From Ferroacidibacillus organovorans (GTDB lineage: Bacteria; Bacillota; Bacilli; Alicyclobacillales; SLC66), in the NCBI RefSeq assembly GCF_001642725.1, contig NZ_LSUQ01000004.1, forward strand, positions 1 to 64,000: a stretch of 64,000 nucleotides of DNA, written 5' to 3'. Below are positions 19,278 through 27,778 of the stretch, piece by piece (positions within the stretch are counted from its first letter, which is position 1; every line of letters begins with the position of its first letter). Both the position numbers and the translations under genes were made by a program. The notes under the pieces were generated by a model that was not told the origin of the DNA, ran no database searches, and saw nothing but the letters and a program-made list of their open reading frames with translations.

Positions 19278-19294
19278 AGGCGGGATTTACTACC

Positions 19295-20302
19295 ATGACA
19301 ACCTTGCGAGTCGGAGTGATCGGTTGCGGTGCGATCGCCGTCAATCGCCACCTTCCGGAGTATCGGGACAATTCGCGCGTGAAGTTGGTCGGTGTGTGTG
19401 ACGCGAAGGAGGCGCGTGTCCAGGATGTGGCAAAGACGTATGGCATTCGCGCGTACACGCGCTGGGAAGACATGCTTTTGGAGCAAGAACTCGACGCGGT
19501 AAGTGTGTGCCTGCCCAATCGCTTTCACGGCCCTGTCTCGACGGCAGCACTTTGGGCGGGAAAGCATGTGTTGTGTGAAAAACCGATGGCCGTTTCGGCG
19601 GATGAGGCAGAAGCGATGATCGCGGCGGCGGATGAGGCGGGGCGCGTCTTGATGATCGCGCACAATCAGCGCTTTTTCCCGGCGCATATTCGCGCAAAGC
19701 AGCTCCTTCACAGCGGGCGGCTCGGCGCGGTGCTCCAGTTTCGCACGACGTTTGCACACGGGGGACCTGAGCAGTGGTCTGCGGAAGGGATGCAGTCGTG
19801 GTTTTTCAATGAGCAGGACGCGTTTGTCGGCGCACTCGGCGATCTCGGGATTCATAAAGCAGATCTGATACGCTGGTTGCTTGAAGACGAGGTGGTTGAG
19901 GTTTCCGCGATGCTCAGGACGCTTGAAAAGGCGGCCAATGTCGATGACAACGCGGTGTGCCTACTCGGCATGCGTTCAGGTGCGGTCGGCACGCTCACGG
20001 CGAGTTGGACGCACCGCCCTGGGGAGGATGACACGACGACACTCTATTGTGAACACGGGATTCTTCATATTGATCCGCATGCGGAAGTGCCGCTTCACGT
20101 GTTGTATGAGGATGGCACGGAAGAGAAGATTGCAATTCCGGATGAGGCGCAGGCGCACAACAGCCGCGTCGTGGATGAGTTTGTCGACGCGGTGCTCAGT
20201 AGCCGATCTCCTGCGATCTCGGGACGGGACGGGTACGCGTCGCTGCGCGTGATTCTCGCGGCTGTGAACGCGTCGCGCGAGGGGCGTCGCGTGACGCTGT
20301 AG
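19295..20302 (+). CDS. Gfo/Idh/MocA-family NAD(P)-dependent dehydrogenase
   Basis: 335 aa. N-terminal Rossmann motif G-V-I-G-C-G-A-I-A at 6-14. The family's CEKPMA motif (catalytic Lys) is near 89-94, and HNQRFFPAH is typical. The C-terminal alpha/beta domain is about 125-330. Members oxidise or reduce sugars, inositols or sugar derivatives. Being last in the importer operon, 17 bases after the permease gene, it probably acts on the imported compound. A terminator follows. Confidence 0.92.
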   Translation: MTTLRVGVIGCGAIAVNRHLPEYRDNSRVKLVGVCDAKEARVQDVAKTYGIRAYTRWEDMLLEQELDAVSVCLPNRFHGPVSTAALWAGKHVLCEKPMAVSADEAEAMIAAADEAGRVLMIAHNQRFFPAHIRAKQLLHSGRLGAVLQFRTTFAHGGPEQWSAEGMQSWFFNEQDAFVGALGDLGIHKADLIRWLLEDEVVEVSAMLRTLEKAANVDDNAVCLLGMRSGAVGTLTASWTHRPGEDDTTTLYCEHGILHIDPHAEVPLHVLYEDGTEEKIAIPDEAQAHNSRVVDEFVDAVLSSRSPAISGRDGYASLRVILAAVNASREGRRVTL

Positions 20303-20361
20303 GTGATGGACGATGGCGGCGAATGCCGCGCGGCATGATCAGTGAGACGAGTGGAGTCCGG

Positions 20362-20389
20362 GCCTGTGCGTAGGATGCACGGGCGTTTT
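20362..20389 (+). terminator. Terminator after the dehydrogenase gene
   Basis: GCCTGTGC (20362-20369) pairs with GCACGGGC (20377-20384) with one wobble, followed by GTTTTG. The U-tract is short. Confidence 0.65.
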
Positions 20390-20392
20390 GTG

Positions 20393-20427
20393 TTGCATAA
20401 ATATTATATCTGATGTATATTGATAGA
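20393..20427 (+). promoter_or_regulatory. argJ promoter overlapped by two ARG boxes
   Basis: TTGCAT (20393-20398), a 17-base spacer and TATATT (20416-20421). ARG-box-like sequences TGCATAAATATTAT (20394-20407) and TGTATATTGATAGA (20414-20427) overlap the -35 and -10. Box spacing and position relative to the promoter are identical to those before argC. ArgR/AhrC repression by arginine is the expected outcome. Confidence 0.55.
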
Positions 20428-20506
20428 ATTACAACCCTAGAGGGGTAAACATGGAATCGTGCGAGATTGACGATGAAGAACTGGTTTTGCGTGAGGAGTG
20501 TGGAAG

Positions 20507-21781
20507 ATGGCCGCGATGGAAATGGGTGATCACGCGACATTTGAACAGTATCTTGAAAAGGGAAGTGTCACTTTTTCAAGTGGACGAATCGGGATCAAGC
20601 GCGATGGAGATGACGCCGCGCTTTTTGTGTTTTCTGAGCATGCCGTATATGCGGGCGCGTTTACGACGAATGCGTTTAAAAGCGCGTGTGTGACGAGCGC
20701 GATGGATCGCCTGCGAGCGCAAAAGAAGATCAAAGCGGTGCTGATCACAAGTGGAAACGCGAATGCGGGCACAGGTCCGGCGGGGCGTGCGGATACGGAG
20801 CGACTGGCGGCGGGCGTTGCGGGGCACGTGGGCTGTGCGGCAGATGAGGTGGTCGTGCTTCACACGGGAGTGATTGGCGTGCCGCTGCGCGCGGAGCGGT
20901 TGATCGGCAGCCTTGAGGGTCTTTGTCAAGGGGCGACGTCAACGCCTGAAAAGCTGGTCGGCGCGGCGCGCGCGATGATGACGACAGACACCTTTCCTAA
21001 GGTGAGCGCGAGGGCTTTTCAGGTTGGTGACACTTCGTATACGGTGTGGGGTGTGGCCAAAGGTGCGGGTATGATTCACCCTAAGCTGGCGACGATGCTG
21101 TCGGTGCTGGTAACCGATGCGCCGGTAAGCCAGCGGACTCTGCAGCGTGTGCTTTCGCGGGTTGTGGGTCAGACGTTCAATCGCATCTCGGTGGACGGCG
21201 ACACGAGTCCGAATGACAGTGTGCTGCTTTTTTCGACGGGCGGTGCGCGGATGGAGGCTGGCACGGCTGAGTTCTATGGAGTGGAAGGGACAGGGGGCGG
21301 CCGAATTGACGATGGAGAGGTTGATGAAACCTTATTTGAAGATGCGCTGAGGAGCGTCGCGCAGGATCTAGCGCATAGCATTGTGCGCGACGGTGAAGGT
21401 GCGACGAAATTTCTGGAGATTGTGGTGCGGGGCGCACAGTCCGAGGTGGATGCGGAGCGCATTGCCGAGACGATCGCCACGTCGCCGCTTGTGAAGACGG
21501 CGTTTTTCGGTGAGGATTTCAATCCGGGGCGGATCATCTCGGCGATTGGGCGCGCGGGTATCGCCGTTTCGTTTGATCGCCTGCGGCTGACGCTTGGGGA
21601 TCAGAGGGTGTATGACGCGGGACAGTTCCTTGTGACGGCGGAGTCAGACGCGCGACGGGTGATGGCGATGAAGGAGATTCCGGTCGTCGTTGAACTTGGC
21701 GCGGGTGAGTTGGAGATACGCTATTGGACGTGTGATTTGACGTTTGACTATGTGAAGATTAACGCGGAGTACACGACCTGA
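20507..21781 (+). CDS. argJ: Bifunctional ornithine acetyltransferase / N-acetylglutamate synthase ArgJ
   Basis: Transfers the acetyl group of N-acetylornithine to glutamate, and may also use acetyl-CoA. 424 aa, within the usual range. The self-cleavage site is recognisable as P-K-L-A-T-M-L, with the nucleophile Thr196 at the alpha/beta junction. TSGNANAGTG lies at about 81-90. The ATG at 20507 follows AGGAG by eight bases; in-frame GTG 20498 and ATG 20516 are less well placed. With the next gene it makes a two-gene operon 17 kb away from argCBDFGH. Confidence 0.94.
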   Translation: MAAMEMGDHATFEQYLEKGSVTFSSGRIGIKRDGDDAALFVFSEHAVYAGAFTTNAFKSACVTSAMDRLRAQKKIKAVLITSGNANAGTGPAGRADTERLAAGVAGHVGCAADEVVVLHTGVIGVPLRAERLIGSLEGLCQGATSTPEKLVGAARAMMTTDTFPKVSARAFQVGDTSYTVWGVAKGAGMIHPKLATMLSVLVTDAPVSQRTLQRVLSRVVGQTFNRISVDGDTSPNDSVLLFSTGGARMEAGTAEFYGVEGTGGGRIDDGEVDETLFEDALRSVAQDLAHSIVRDGEGATKFLEIVVRGAQSEVDAERIAETIATSPLVKTAFFGEDFNPGRIISAIGRAGIAVSFDRLRLTLGDQRVYDAGQFLVTAESDARRVMAMKEIPVVVELGAGELEIRYWTCDLTFDYVKINAEYTT

Positions 21782-21794
21782 GGAGGTGGATTCG

Positions 21795-22280
21795 ATGGCC
21801 GTTTCAGAAGAACGGGTGACTGGCGTGTTGCGCGAGGCGACGGTTCGCGATGTCGATTCGATTGTGGCGCTCTTGCGGGATTATGCGGAACAGGGGCTGC
21901 TCTTGCCACGCACTCGGCAGTCTGTACTCGAAATCTTGCCGTCGTTTCGGGTGATCGATGTGGCGGGCAGGGTGCAGGGTGTGGCCTCGCTGTGTATCCT
22001 CGGGGATGATCTGGCAGAGATTCGGTCGCTCGCAGTCGCCCCAGAGGCGCAGGGTGGTGGATTTGGCAAGCGCCTGGTGCAGGCGCTGCTCGTGTATGCG
22101 GCGGATTTGCAGCTGCCAAAGGTGCTCGCGCTCACGTACCAGGAGATGTTTTTTTCGCGCTGCGGGTTTCACGTTGTGGAAAAGCACACGCTGCATCAGA
22201 AGATTTGGAAGGATTGTATCAACTGCAAGAAGTTCCCGGTGTGCGATGAGATCGCGATGATCTATGAGACGGGTGTGTAG
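21795..22280 (+). CDS. Short GNAT-type N-acetylglutamate synthase (ArgA-like)
   Basis: 161-aa GNAT protein. The acetyl-CoA loop Q-G-G-G-F-G-K lies at about 87-93. The ending KIWKDCINCKKFPVCDEIAM carries three Cys and is characteristic of stand-alone short NAGS enzymes such as those in Mycobacterium (family knowledge). It would make N-acetylglutamate from acetyl-CoA and glutamate to prime the cycle. The ATG at 21795 has AGGAGGTGG upstream, overlapping the argJ stop. Co-transcription with argJ strengthens the call. It carries no amino-acid-kinase domain. Confidence 0.85.
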   Translation: MAVSEERVTGVLREATVRDVDSIVALLRDYAEQGLLLPRTRQSVLEILPSFRVIDVAGRVQGVASLCILGDDLAEIRSLAVAPEAQGGGFGKRLVQALLVYAADLQLPKVLALTYQEMFFSRCGFHVVEKHTLHQKIWKDCINCKKFPVCDEIAMIYETGV

Positions 22281-22535
22281 GGCGTGGCGGCAGGAGAACG
22301 GGCGCAGGCGTGAGCGTTCGTGCGCGGCGGATGATGCGCTTGTGCGATGCGCCTGCGCAACCCTCGCGTCGATGCGGTAGGTTGGGTGCAACGGAAGCCG
22401 AATTCGCGGGTAGGATGGCGGCTGTGCATATCAAACTGGCTTGTGCGCGCGCATCTTGGGTATACTAGTAAAACACGGAAACACAGGCAGATGATGCATA
22501 GATGTGTCACGTGACTTTGACCAAGGAGTTTTCTC

Positions 22536-23189
22536 ATGAGTGAACCAGGCACACCGTCTCCGTTTCTTACCCTGATTACGAATCCGCGCCTCTACTTTGA
22601 GACGCGTCGGGAACAGCCGCGCTGGATGCTGTTGACGCTCGTTCTCGCCGCGATCACGGGCGCGCTTTCGAGTCTGACACTGCGCTACATGATGCAGTCC
22701 CCGAGCTACCTCGCGTACGTGCACACGTTGACAAAGGCGCAGGCGGCACGTGTCGCGTCGCAAGCCGCATCCGTCACACCGATCAGCGCATTTGCCGGCG
22801 TATTTGTCGCGGTGACTCTGTCCGCCGTCTTTCTCTGGTTGATCGCGCGCATCTTCTCGCTTGCGATCGAATATCGCCGCGTCGTTTTCATCATGGCGAG
22901 CGCGACGGTCATTTCCGTGCTGGGGACCCTCTTTGACACCATCATGACGTTTTTGACGGGTCGCTATCAGACGAATTTTTTATCCATCAGCACGTTGACT
23001 GGCGGAACGGGGCGATTCGGGGGGATTGAGTCGGCGCTCGGTTTGTTTCTGATCGGCTCACTGATCATCCAGACCATCGGTTTGGCGGTGTTCACGCGCA
23101 CGTCAGTGCGCAGGAGCGTGTGGCCAGTGTTGGTCGCATATCTATTGCCGCCGATTCTGAGTATGATCTTTTACAAGCCGACACCTTGA
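22536..23189 (+). CDS. Yip1-like polytopic membrane protein
   Basis: 217 aa with about five hydrophobic segments (roughly 32-52, 85-110, 115-140, 165-185, 192-210). The N-terminus FLTLITNPRLYFETRREQPRW is typical of bacterial Yip1/YIP-domain proteins. Function unknown. The ATG at 22536 follows AAGGAG. The 255 bases upstream carry no gene. A strong terminator follows. Confidence 0.7.
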   Translation: MSEPGTPSPFLTLITNPRLYFETRREQPRWMLLTLVLAAITGALSSLTLRYMMQSPSYLAYVHTLTKAQAARVASQAASVTPISAFAGVFVAVTLSAVFLWLIARIFSLAIEYRRVVFIMASATVISVLGTLFDTIMTFLTGRYQTNFLSISTLTGGTGRFGGIESALGLFLIGSLIIQTIGLAVFTRTSVRRSVWPVLVAYLLPPILSMIFYKPTP

Positions 23190-23228
23190 CGAGGGATGTT
23201 TGGAACTGACCGTCTACCGCGAATTTTG

Positions 23229-23254
23229 CCGTCTCCCGTGGGAGGCGGTTTTTT
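23229..23254 (+). terminator. Terminator after the Yip1-like gene
   Basis: CCGTCTCCC (23229-23237), a 2-base gap and GGGAGGCGG (23240-23248), with one wobble pair, then six T. The nominal loop is short, so the innermost C-G pairs probably open. Confidence 0.8.
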
Positions 23255-23444
23255 CAGAGAAAAGGAAGGGAGCTGCTGAGTTGGGGGCTAATTTTTATAC
23301 GATAGTATGAGAAGCAATTTTTTGCTTTATATTACGCTCTGTTCGGATAAATTGTGGATTTTGAGGACAGAGGAGGGAACGTCGCTTATACCCAACAAGA
23401 CCTGACATAGGAGAGAGTCGTTCTCACGTTCAGATTGCTTTCCC

Positions 23445-23975
23445 TTACTTCGCCACCGGAGAGGTTATAGCGTAGACCTTTACTGGACAACCACAGGTGG
23501 GATCAATCGTTTCTCGCTCCAAGTGCATTCCAAGTTTTTGCATGATGCGTTCCGATGCATCATTGCCAACCTGACAAATGCTTAGAATCTCGGTTAAGTC
23601 GCAATTCTCGAATCCGAAACGTAGAACCCCCCTGGCTGCCTCCGTGGCAATGCCTTTTCCCCAGAAGGAACGCCCGAGCCGCCAACCTATTTCCACAGCA
23701 GGCATTACTTCCGGTAAAAAAGTAGGAACTGAAAGACCTACGAATCCGGAAAGTTCACCCGATTCCTTAACCTCTACGGCAAATAGACCGTAATCCAGTG
23801 TGTTCCATTCTTCTTCCCAGTGCTTGATAGCCCTTTTCGTTTGCTCTTCTGTTCTAGTGGTGCCTCCACCAATCCAACGCATGACCTCCGGATCAGCGTT
23901 GATTTCAGCCATTGGCGCTATGTCTTTTTCGCCCCATCTGCGTAGCACCAATCGTGATGTCTCTAAAGTCGGCAT
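23445..23975 (-). CDS. GNAT N-acetyltransferase (RimJ/RimL type)
   Basis: 176 aa. Begins MPTLETSRLVLRRW, the usual opening of RimJ/RimL-like acetyltransferases. It has the acetyl-CoA loop as GRSFWGKGIATEAARGVLRFGF near 110-130 and CQVGNDASERIMQKLGM near the C-terminus. The ATG at 23975 has AAGGAAG upstream; the frame extends 11 codons further. The substrate may be a ribosomal protein N-terminus, an antibiotic or a small metabolite. The region is visibly AT-richer than its neighbours, suggesting acquisition. Confidence 0.85.
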   Translation of the reverse strand: MPTLETSRLVLRRWGEKDIAPMAEINADPEVMRWIGGGTTRTEEQTKRAIKHWEEEWNTLDYGLFAVEVKESGELSGFVGLSVPTFLPEVMPAVEIGWRLGRSFWGKGIATEAARGVLRFGFENCDLTEILSICQVGNDASERIMQKLGMHLERETIDPTCGCPVKVYAITSPVAK

Positions 23976-24004
23976 ATTTGACTTCCTTCTGTGTAAATTT
24001 TCGC

Positions 24005-24265
24005 TCAACCTGTCTGCCTATATAAGACATGGAAACAACAATCGTGGCAAAGATAATCGGGTTCCCATTCCCCTGTTTCGTGGGATACAAAGAACATACT
24101 ACCACTACCATGTCCATCTTCTATAGGTTGGTGGCAAATAACGCATTTTCCTGTAGGGGTGCTAGATTTATAGCGAACCGTCTCGTTATCAATACAAGAT
24201 ATGGCAAGAAAAGCGACGTTCCCAAGTACCGCTGGCAATGTCACGTGTTGTATCAATGTAAGCAA
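24005..24265 (-). CDS. Small zinc-ribbon-like hypothetical protein
   Basis: An 86-codon frame, same strand and just upstream of the GNAT gene (29-base gap). Two C-x-x-C pairs, CVIC near 41-44 and CHDC near 73-76, are separated by a Gly/His/Ser-rich loop that suggests a zinc knuckle. The only available start is a TTG at 24265 without a clear ribosome site, so the N-terminus may be wrong or degraded. Not recognised as a named family. The opposite-strand frame over the same bases looks like a shadow. Confidence 0.4.
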   Translation of the reverse strand: MLTLIQHVTLPAVLGNVAFLAISCIDNETVRYKSSTPTGKCVICHQPIEDGHGSGSMFFVSHETGEWEPDYLCHDCCFHVLYRQTG

Positions 24266-24522
24266 ACCACGTCATGTAATTGCGAGATACTTTGTAGCGA
24301 CACCCTAGAAACCTCCATCCAGCCCTTCAGACGGCTGTGGTATGCGTTGACACTCCCTGCTCGATTACAAACCGTGACAAACCCAGGCCAAACATGGCTT
24401 TTGGGTCATTTGTCGTTTCGTCTGATCGGCGGTGGGATACATACGCTAGAATGGAAGTGTCGGGAGATGATTGATGGCAGCTTCATCGATCATGCCAAAC
24501 TTTCATGACAAAGTTTGTTTTC
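24266..24522. other. AT-rich gene-free stretch before the purine operon
   Basis: Left part of a 410-base gap between the zinc-ribbon ORF and purB. Apart from a shadow frame I see no gene, RNA or repeat. The right part holds the PurR boxes and the promoter. Confidence 0.4.
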
Positions 24523-24568
24523 ATAATCCGAACGATCGTGTAACAAATTTGTGGTAATGTTCGTGTTT
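24523..24568 (+). promoter_or_regulatory. PurR operator: two inverted PurBoxes
   Basis: ATAATCCGAACGAT (24523-24536) and, inverted, AATGTTCGTGTTT (24556-24568, reading AAACACGAACATT on the other strand). Both fit the Bacillus PurBox with its CGAAC core, in the expected inverted arrangement about two DNA turns apart. PRPP-responsive repression is known for Bacillus PurR. Confidence 0.75.
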
Positions 24569-24571
24569 GGG

Positions 24572-24600
24572 TTGACCCGTTAACGCCTGCTTGCTAGACT
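24572..24600 (+). promoter_or_regulatory. Promoter of the purine operon
   Basis: TTGACC (5/6) at 24572-24577, a 17-base spacer and TAGACT (4/6) at 24595-24600, directly after the second PurBox. The leader is only about 70 bases and has no room for a guanine riboswitch like that of the Bacillus subtilis operon. Confidence 0.65.
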
Positions 24601-24675
24601 ACAAGAGCAAGTGAATCGTGTGTTTATCGGGTAACTTAATCATCATAGCAACCTAAAGAGTGAGGGATTAAAAAG

Positions 24676-25971
24676 ATGATCGAACGCTATACGCTCCCTG
24701 AAATGGGCGAGATTTGGACGCTTGAGAGTCGCTATCAGGCGTGGCTTGACGTGGAGATCGCGGCGTGTGAGGCGTGGGCGAAACTTGGCGTGATTCCTGA
24801 GGAGGACGCGCGATTGATCCGTGAACGCGCGCGCGTGGATGTGGAGCGGGCTCTTGAAATCGAAGAGGTGACGCGCCATGACGTCGTGGCGTTTACGCGG
24901 CAAGTGTCAGAAACGCTCGGCCCTGAGCGCAAATGGGTGCACTATGGGCTTACCAGCACGGATGTTGTCGACACGGCGCTTGGCGTGCAGTTGAAGCGCG
25001 CGAACCGCCTTTTGCGCGAGAAGCTCCAAGGGTTCATCGGAACGCTGCGCGAGCAGGCTGTCCGCTACAAAGACACGGTGATGATGGGTCGCACGCACGG
25101 CGTGCACGCAGAGCCGACCACGTTTGGTCTGAAACTCGCGCTCTACTACGCAGAGATGGTGCGCAACCTTGAGCGCTTTGATCACGCGGCAGATGGCGTT
25201 CGCTACGGCAAGCTTTCGGGCGCTGTTGGAACTTATGCGAACATTGACCCGCGCGTCGAGGAGACGGTCTGCGACATCCTGGGACTAAAACCCGCCCCAA
25301 TTTCGACGCAAACCTTGCAGCGTGACCGCCACGCAGAGTATATGGCAACGCTCGCCTTGATCGGATCGAGCCTTGAGAAGATCGCAACGGAGATTCGTGG
25401 ATTGCAAAAAACAGAGATCCGCGAAGTCGAAGAGCCGTTTTACTCCGGGCAAAAAGGTTCATCGGCGATGCCGCACAAGCGCAATCCAGTGACTTGCGAG
25501 CAGATCTCAGGGCTCGCGCGGGTTCTGCGCGGCAATATGACGGCCGCGTACGAAAGCGTCACACTGTGGCATGAAAGAGACATCTCGCACTCCTCTGTCG
25601 AGCGGATCATCTTGCCTGACTCGACAATTTTGCTGCACTACATGCTCTCCAAGATGGATCGGATCATCGCGAATCTGACGGTGTTCCCCGAAAACATGAA
25701 ACGAAACATGGGGCGCACCTTTGGTCTCATCTTCTCACAGCGCGTGTTGCTCGCGCTCATCGAAAAAGGCGTGACGCGCGAAGAGGCGTATGACGTGGTG
25801 CAGGCAATGGCCATGCGCGCGTGGGAAGAGCAGCGCTCCTTTCGCGGCCTGCTTGAAGAGACAGACCTCGTCGCAAACCATCTCTCGGCAGAGGAACTCG
25901 ACGCGTGCTTTGATGAGCGCCATCACATGATACATGTTGATACAATCTTCGCACGGCTCGGCCTTCTCTAA
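24676..25971 (+). CDS. purB: Adenylosuccinate lyase
   Basis: Cleaves SAICAR to AICAR and adenylosuccinate to AMP. 431 aa as in Bacillus. Fumarase-superfamily signature [11 protein letters not shown] near 261-271, with the catalytic Ser. [10 protein letters not shown] and the [14 protein letters not shown] segment with the catalytic His are also present. First gene of the PurR-controlled operon. purE and purK, which precede purB in Bacillus subtilis, are not in the window. Confidence 0.97.
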   Translation: MIERYTLPEMGEIWTLESRYQAWLDVEIAACEAWAKLGVIPEEDARLIRERARVDVERALEIEEVTRHDVVAFTRQVSETLGPERKWVHYGLTSTDVVDTALGVQLKRANRLLREKLQGFIGTLREQAVRYKDTVMMGRTHGVHAEPTTFGLKLALYYAEMVRNLERFDHAADGVRYGKLSGAVGTYANIDPRVEETVCDILGLKPAPISTQTLQRDRHAEYMATLALIGSSLEKIATEIRGLQKTEIREVEEPFYSGQKGSSAMPHKRNPVTCEQISGLARVLRGNMTAAYESVTLWHERDISHSSVERIILPDSTILLHYMLSKMDRIIANLTVFPENMKRNMGRTFGLIFSQRVLLALIEKGVTREEAYDVVQAMAMRAWEEQRSFRGLLEETDLVANHLSAEELDACFDERHHMIHVDTIFARLGLL

Positions 25972-26127
25972 GCTGTGAGATCGCCTCACACGGAGGTGGT
26001 GGACGGATATCACCCGCGCTGTCGACCGTGTTTAGCGCCGCTGTCAATGGCTTGCGCCGCTCGCACCGAGTCATGAAGAAACGAATCGCCGACGGAGCAT
26101 TCCGTGGCGCACAAAGGAGCATGTCGC

Positions 26128-26847
26128 GTGGAAAAAGGTCACATGATCTATGAAGGCAAAGCGAAACGCGTGTATGAAGTCGTGGGTCAACCAGAATCGG
26201 TGATCGTCGTGTATAAGGACGATGCGACCGCGTTCAACGGCGCGAAACACGCGTCTCTTGAAGGAAAGGGCGTTTTGAATCTCGCGATCAGCACAGTCAT
26301 CTTCGAGTGGCTCAAGCAGGCCGGAATCGCTTCGCACTATATCCGCACACTGTCCGATCGCGAGATGCTTGTGCGCCGGGTAGAGATTGTGCCGCTTGAG
26401 GTTGTCATTCGCAATCGCGTGGCGGGAAGTCTCGCAAAGCGCCTTGGCATAGCGGAAGGGGTCACGCTCACAGAACCGTTTGTCGAGTGGTACTACAAAA
26501 ACGACGACCTCGGCGATCCGCTTGTCACGGAGGCGCACATTCGCGTGCTCGGCGTCGCGACGCCGGAAATTCTTGCATCGCTTGAGGCGCAGGCTCAAAA
26601 GATCAATCAGGTGTTGCGCGCAAACCTCCACAAAGCAGGCATTGAACTGGTTGACGCGAAGTTTGAGTTTGGTTTGACGAAAGAAGGCACACTGATTCTA
26701 GCCGATGAAATATCTCCCGACACGTGCCGCTTTTGGGATACGGCGACTGAAGAGAAGCTCGACAAAGACCGCTTTCGTCGCGATTTGGGCGGTGTGATGG
26801 AAGCGTATCAGGAAATTCTGCGCAGAATTAAGGGGGTCCAAGCGTGA
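26128..26847 (+). CDS. purC: SAICAR synthetase (phosphoribosylaminoimidazole-succinocarboxamide synthase)
   Basis: ATP-dependent joining of CAIR and aspartate. 239 aa. Conserved YEGKAKRVYEV near the start, RNRVAGSLAKRLG in the middle, and EISPDTCRFWD near 195-205. GTG at 26128 has AAAGGAG eight bases before it and gives a family-like N-terminus. A GTG at 26104 would add eight residues. A gap of about 156 bases separates it from purB. It overlaps purS by ATG/TGA (26844-26847). Confidence 0.95.
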   Translation: MEKGHMIYEGKAKRVYEVVGQPESVIVVYKDDATAFNGAKHASLEGKGVLNLAISTVIFEWLKQAGIASHYIRTLSDREMLVRRVEIVPLEVVIRNRVAGSLAKRLGIAEGVTLTEPFVEWYYKNDDLGDPLVTEAHIRVLGVATPEILASLEAQAQKINQVLRANLHKAGIELVDAKFEFGLTKEGTLILADEISPDTCRFWDTATEEKLDKDRFRRDLGGVMEAYQEILRRIKGVQA

Positions 26848-27101
26848 ATTTTATTGCAAGCATCCGCGTGACGCTCAAAGAGAGCGTGCTCGATCCGCAA
26901 GGCAGCGCAGTCGTTCACGCGCTGCACAGTCTGTCATTTACGTCCGTGAGCGACGTGCGCATCGGAAAATACATGGAAGTGTCCTTTCACGCAGATGATG
27001 AGCAGACGGCGCGCGCGCAGGTTTCGCGCATGTGCGATCAACTTCTGACAAATCCCGTCATTGAGACCTATTCGTTTACACTCGCGGAGGTGCGCGAATG
27101 A
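26844..27101 (+). CDS. purS: FGAM synthase subunit PurS
   Basis: 85-aa small subunit that bridges PurL and PurQ in the Gram-positive-type formylglycinamidine synthase. Typical beta-alpha-beta pattern: [14 protein letters not shown] at the start, [10 protein letters not shown] in the middle, and the [11 protein letters not shown] motif near 66-76. Start and stop overlap purC and purQ by four bases each, giving strict translational coupling. Confidence 0.95.
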   Translation: MNFIASIRVTLKESVLDPQGSAVVHALHSLSFTSVSDVRIGKYMEVSFHADDEQTARAQVSRMCDQLLTNPVIETYSFTLAEVRE

Positions 27102-27778
27102 ACTGCGCCGTTCTTCAATTTCCGGGGAGCAACTGCGATCAGGATGCGGTCAAAGCGGTGGCGGGCACACTCTCTTTAAAGGCGGATCTGGTGTGGCATG
27201 AGACGGCGGATCTGAATGCGTACGACTTGATCATCGTGCCGGGCGGATTCTCGTACGGCGACTACCTTCGCGCTGGAGCCATTGCACGGTTTTCAAAAGC
27301 GATGCAGGCGACCGTGGCGGCGGCAGAGCGTGGCGCGTACGTTCTTGGCATCTGTAATGGGTTTCAGATATTGACGGAGGCGGGCCTGCTTCCGGGGGCG
27401 CTACGCCGCAATGACCATCGGCAGTTTCGCTGCGACATGGTGGAGTTGGAAGTGGTCAATGGCGCGACGGATTTTACGCGCGCGTATGAAAAAGCGCGCG
27501 TGACGATTCCCATTGCGCACGGTGAAGGCAATTATTATGTCGATGATGAGATGCTAAAACGTTTAGAAGAAAACCAACAGATCGTGTTTCGCTATGCGAG
27601 CGAACAGAGTCCGAACGGGTCTGTCGCAAATATCGCTGGTGTCATCAATGAGCGCGGCAATGTGCTCGGGATGATGCCACACCCGGAGCGCGCGGTGAGC
27701 GAACGCCTCGGATCGACAGACGGGATTTCGCTGTTTCGCTCCATCCTGACGAGCTGGAGGGATGGCCATGCGTCGTGA
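27098..27778 (+). CDS. purQ: FGAM synthase glutaminase subunit PurQ
   Basis: 226-aa class I glutamine amidotransferase that supplies ammonia to PurL. Starts with [12 protein letters not shown]. The nucleophile is in L-G-I-C-N-G-F-Q near 85-92, and the His/Glu pair is in MMPHPERAV near 195-203. The gene overlaps both purS and purL. Confidence 0.96.
   Translation: MNCAVLQFPGSNCDQDAVKAVAGTLSLKADLVWHETADLNAYDLIIVPGGFSYGDYLRAGAIARFSKAMQATVAAAERGAYVLGICNGFQILTEAGLLPGALRRNDHRQFRCDMVELEVVNGATDFTRAYEKARVTIPIAHGEGNYYVDDEMLKRLEENQQIVFRYASEQSPNGSVANIAGVINERGNVLGMMPHPERAVSERLGSTDGISLFRSILTSWRDGHAS

Noticed and set aside
20451-20693. 80-codon frame starting ATG 20451 ahead of and into argJ, with AGAGGGG upstream
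   Set aside because: Considered as a leader peptide or an alternative argJ start. It is out of frame with argJ, has no arginine-rich run, and most of it overlaps argJ. Left out, although translation of the first codons is possible.
24029-24508. 159-codon plus-strand frame before the purine operon
   Set aside because: It covers the zinc-ribbon frame in antisense, has no ribosome site or motif, and runs into the purine regulatory region.
24601-24675. Guanine riboswitch before purB
   Set aside because: The leader is too short and the conserved aptamer loops are absent.
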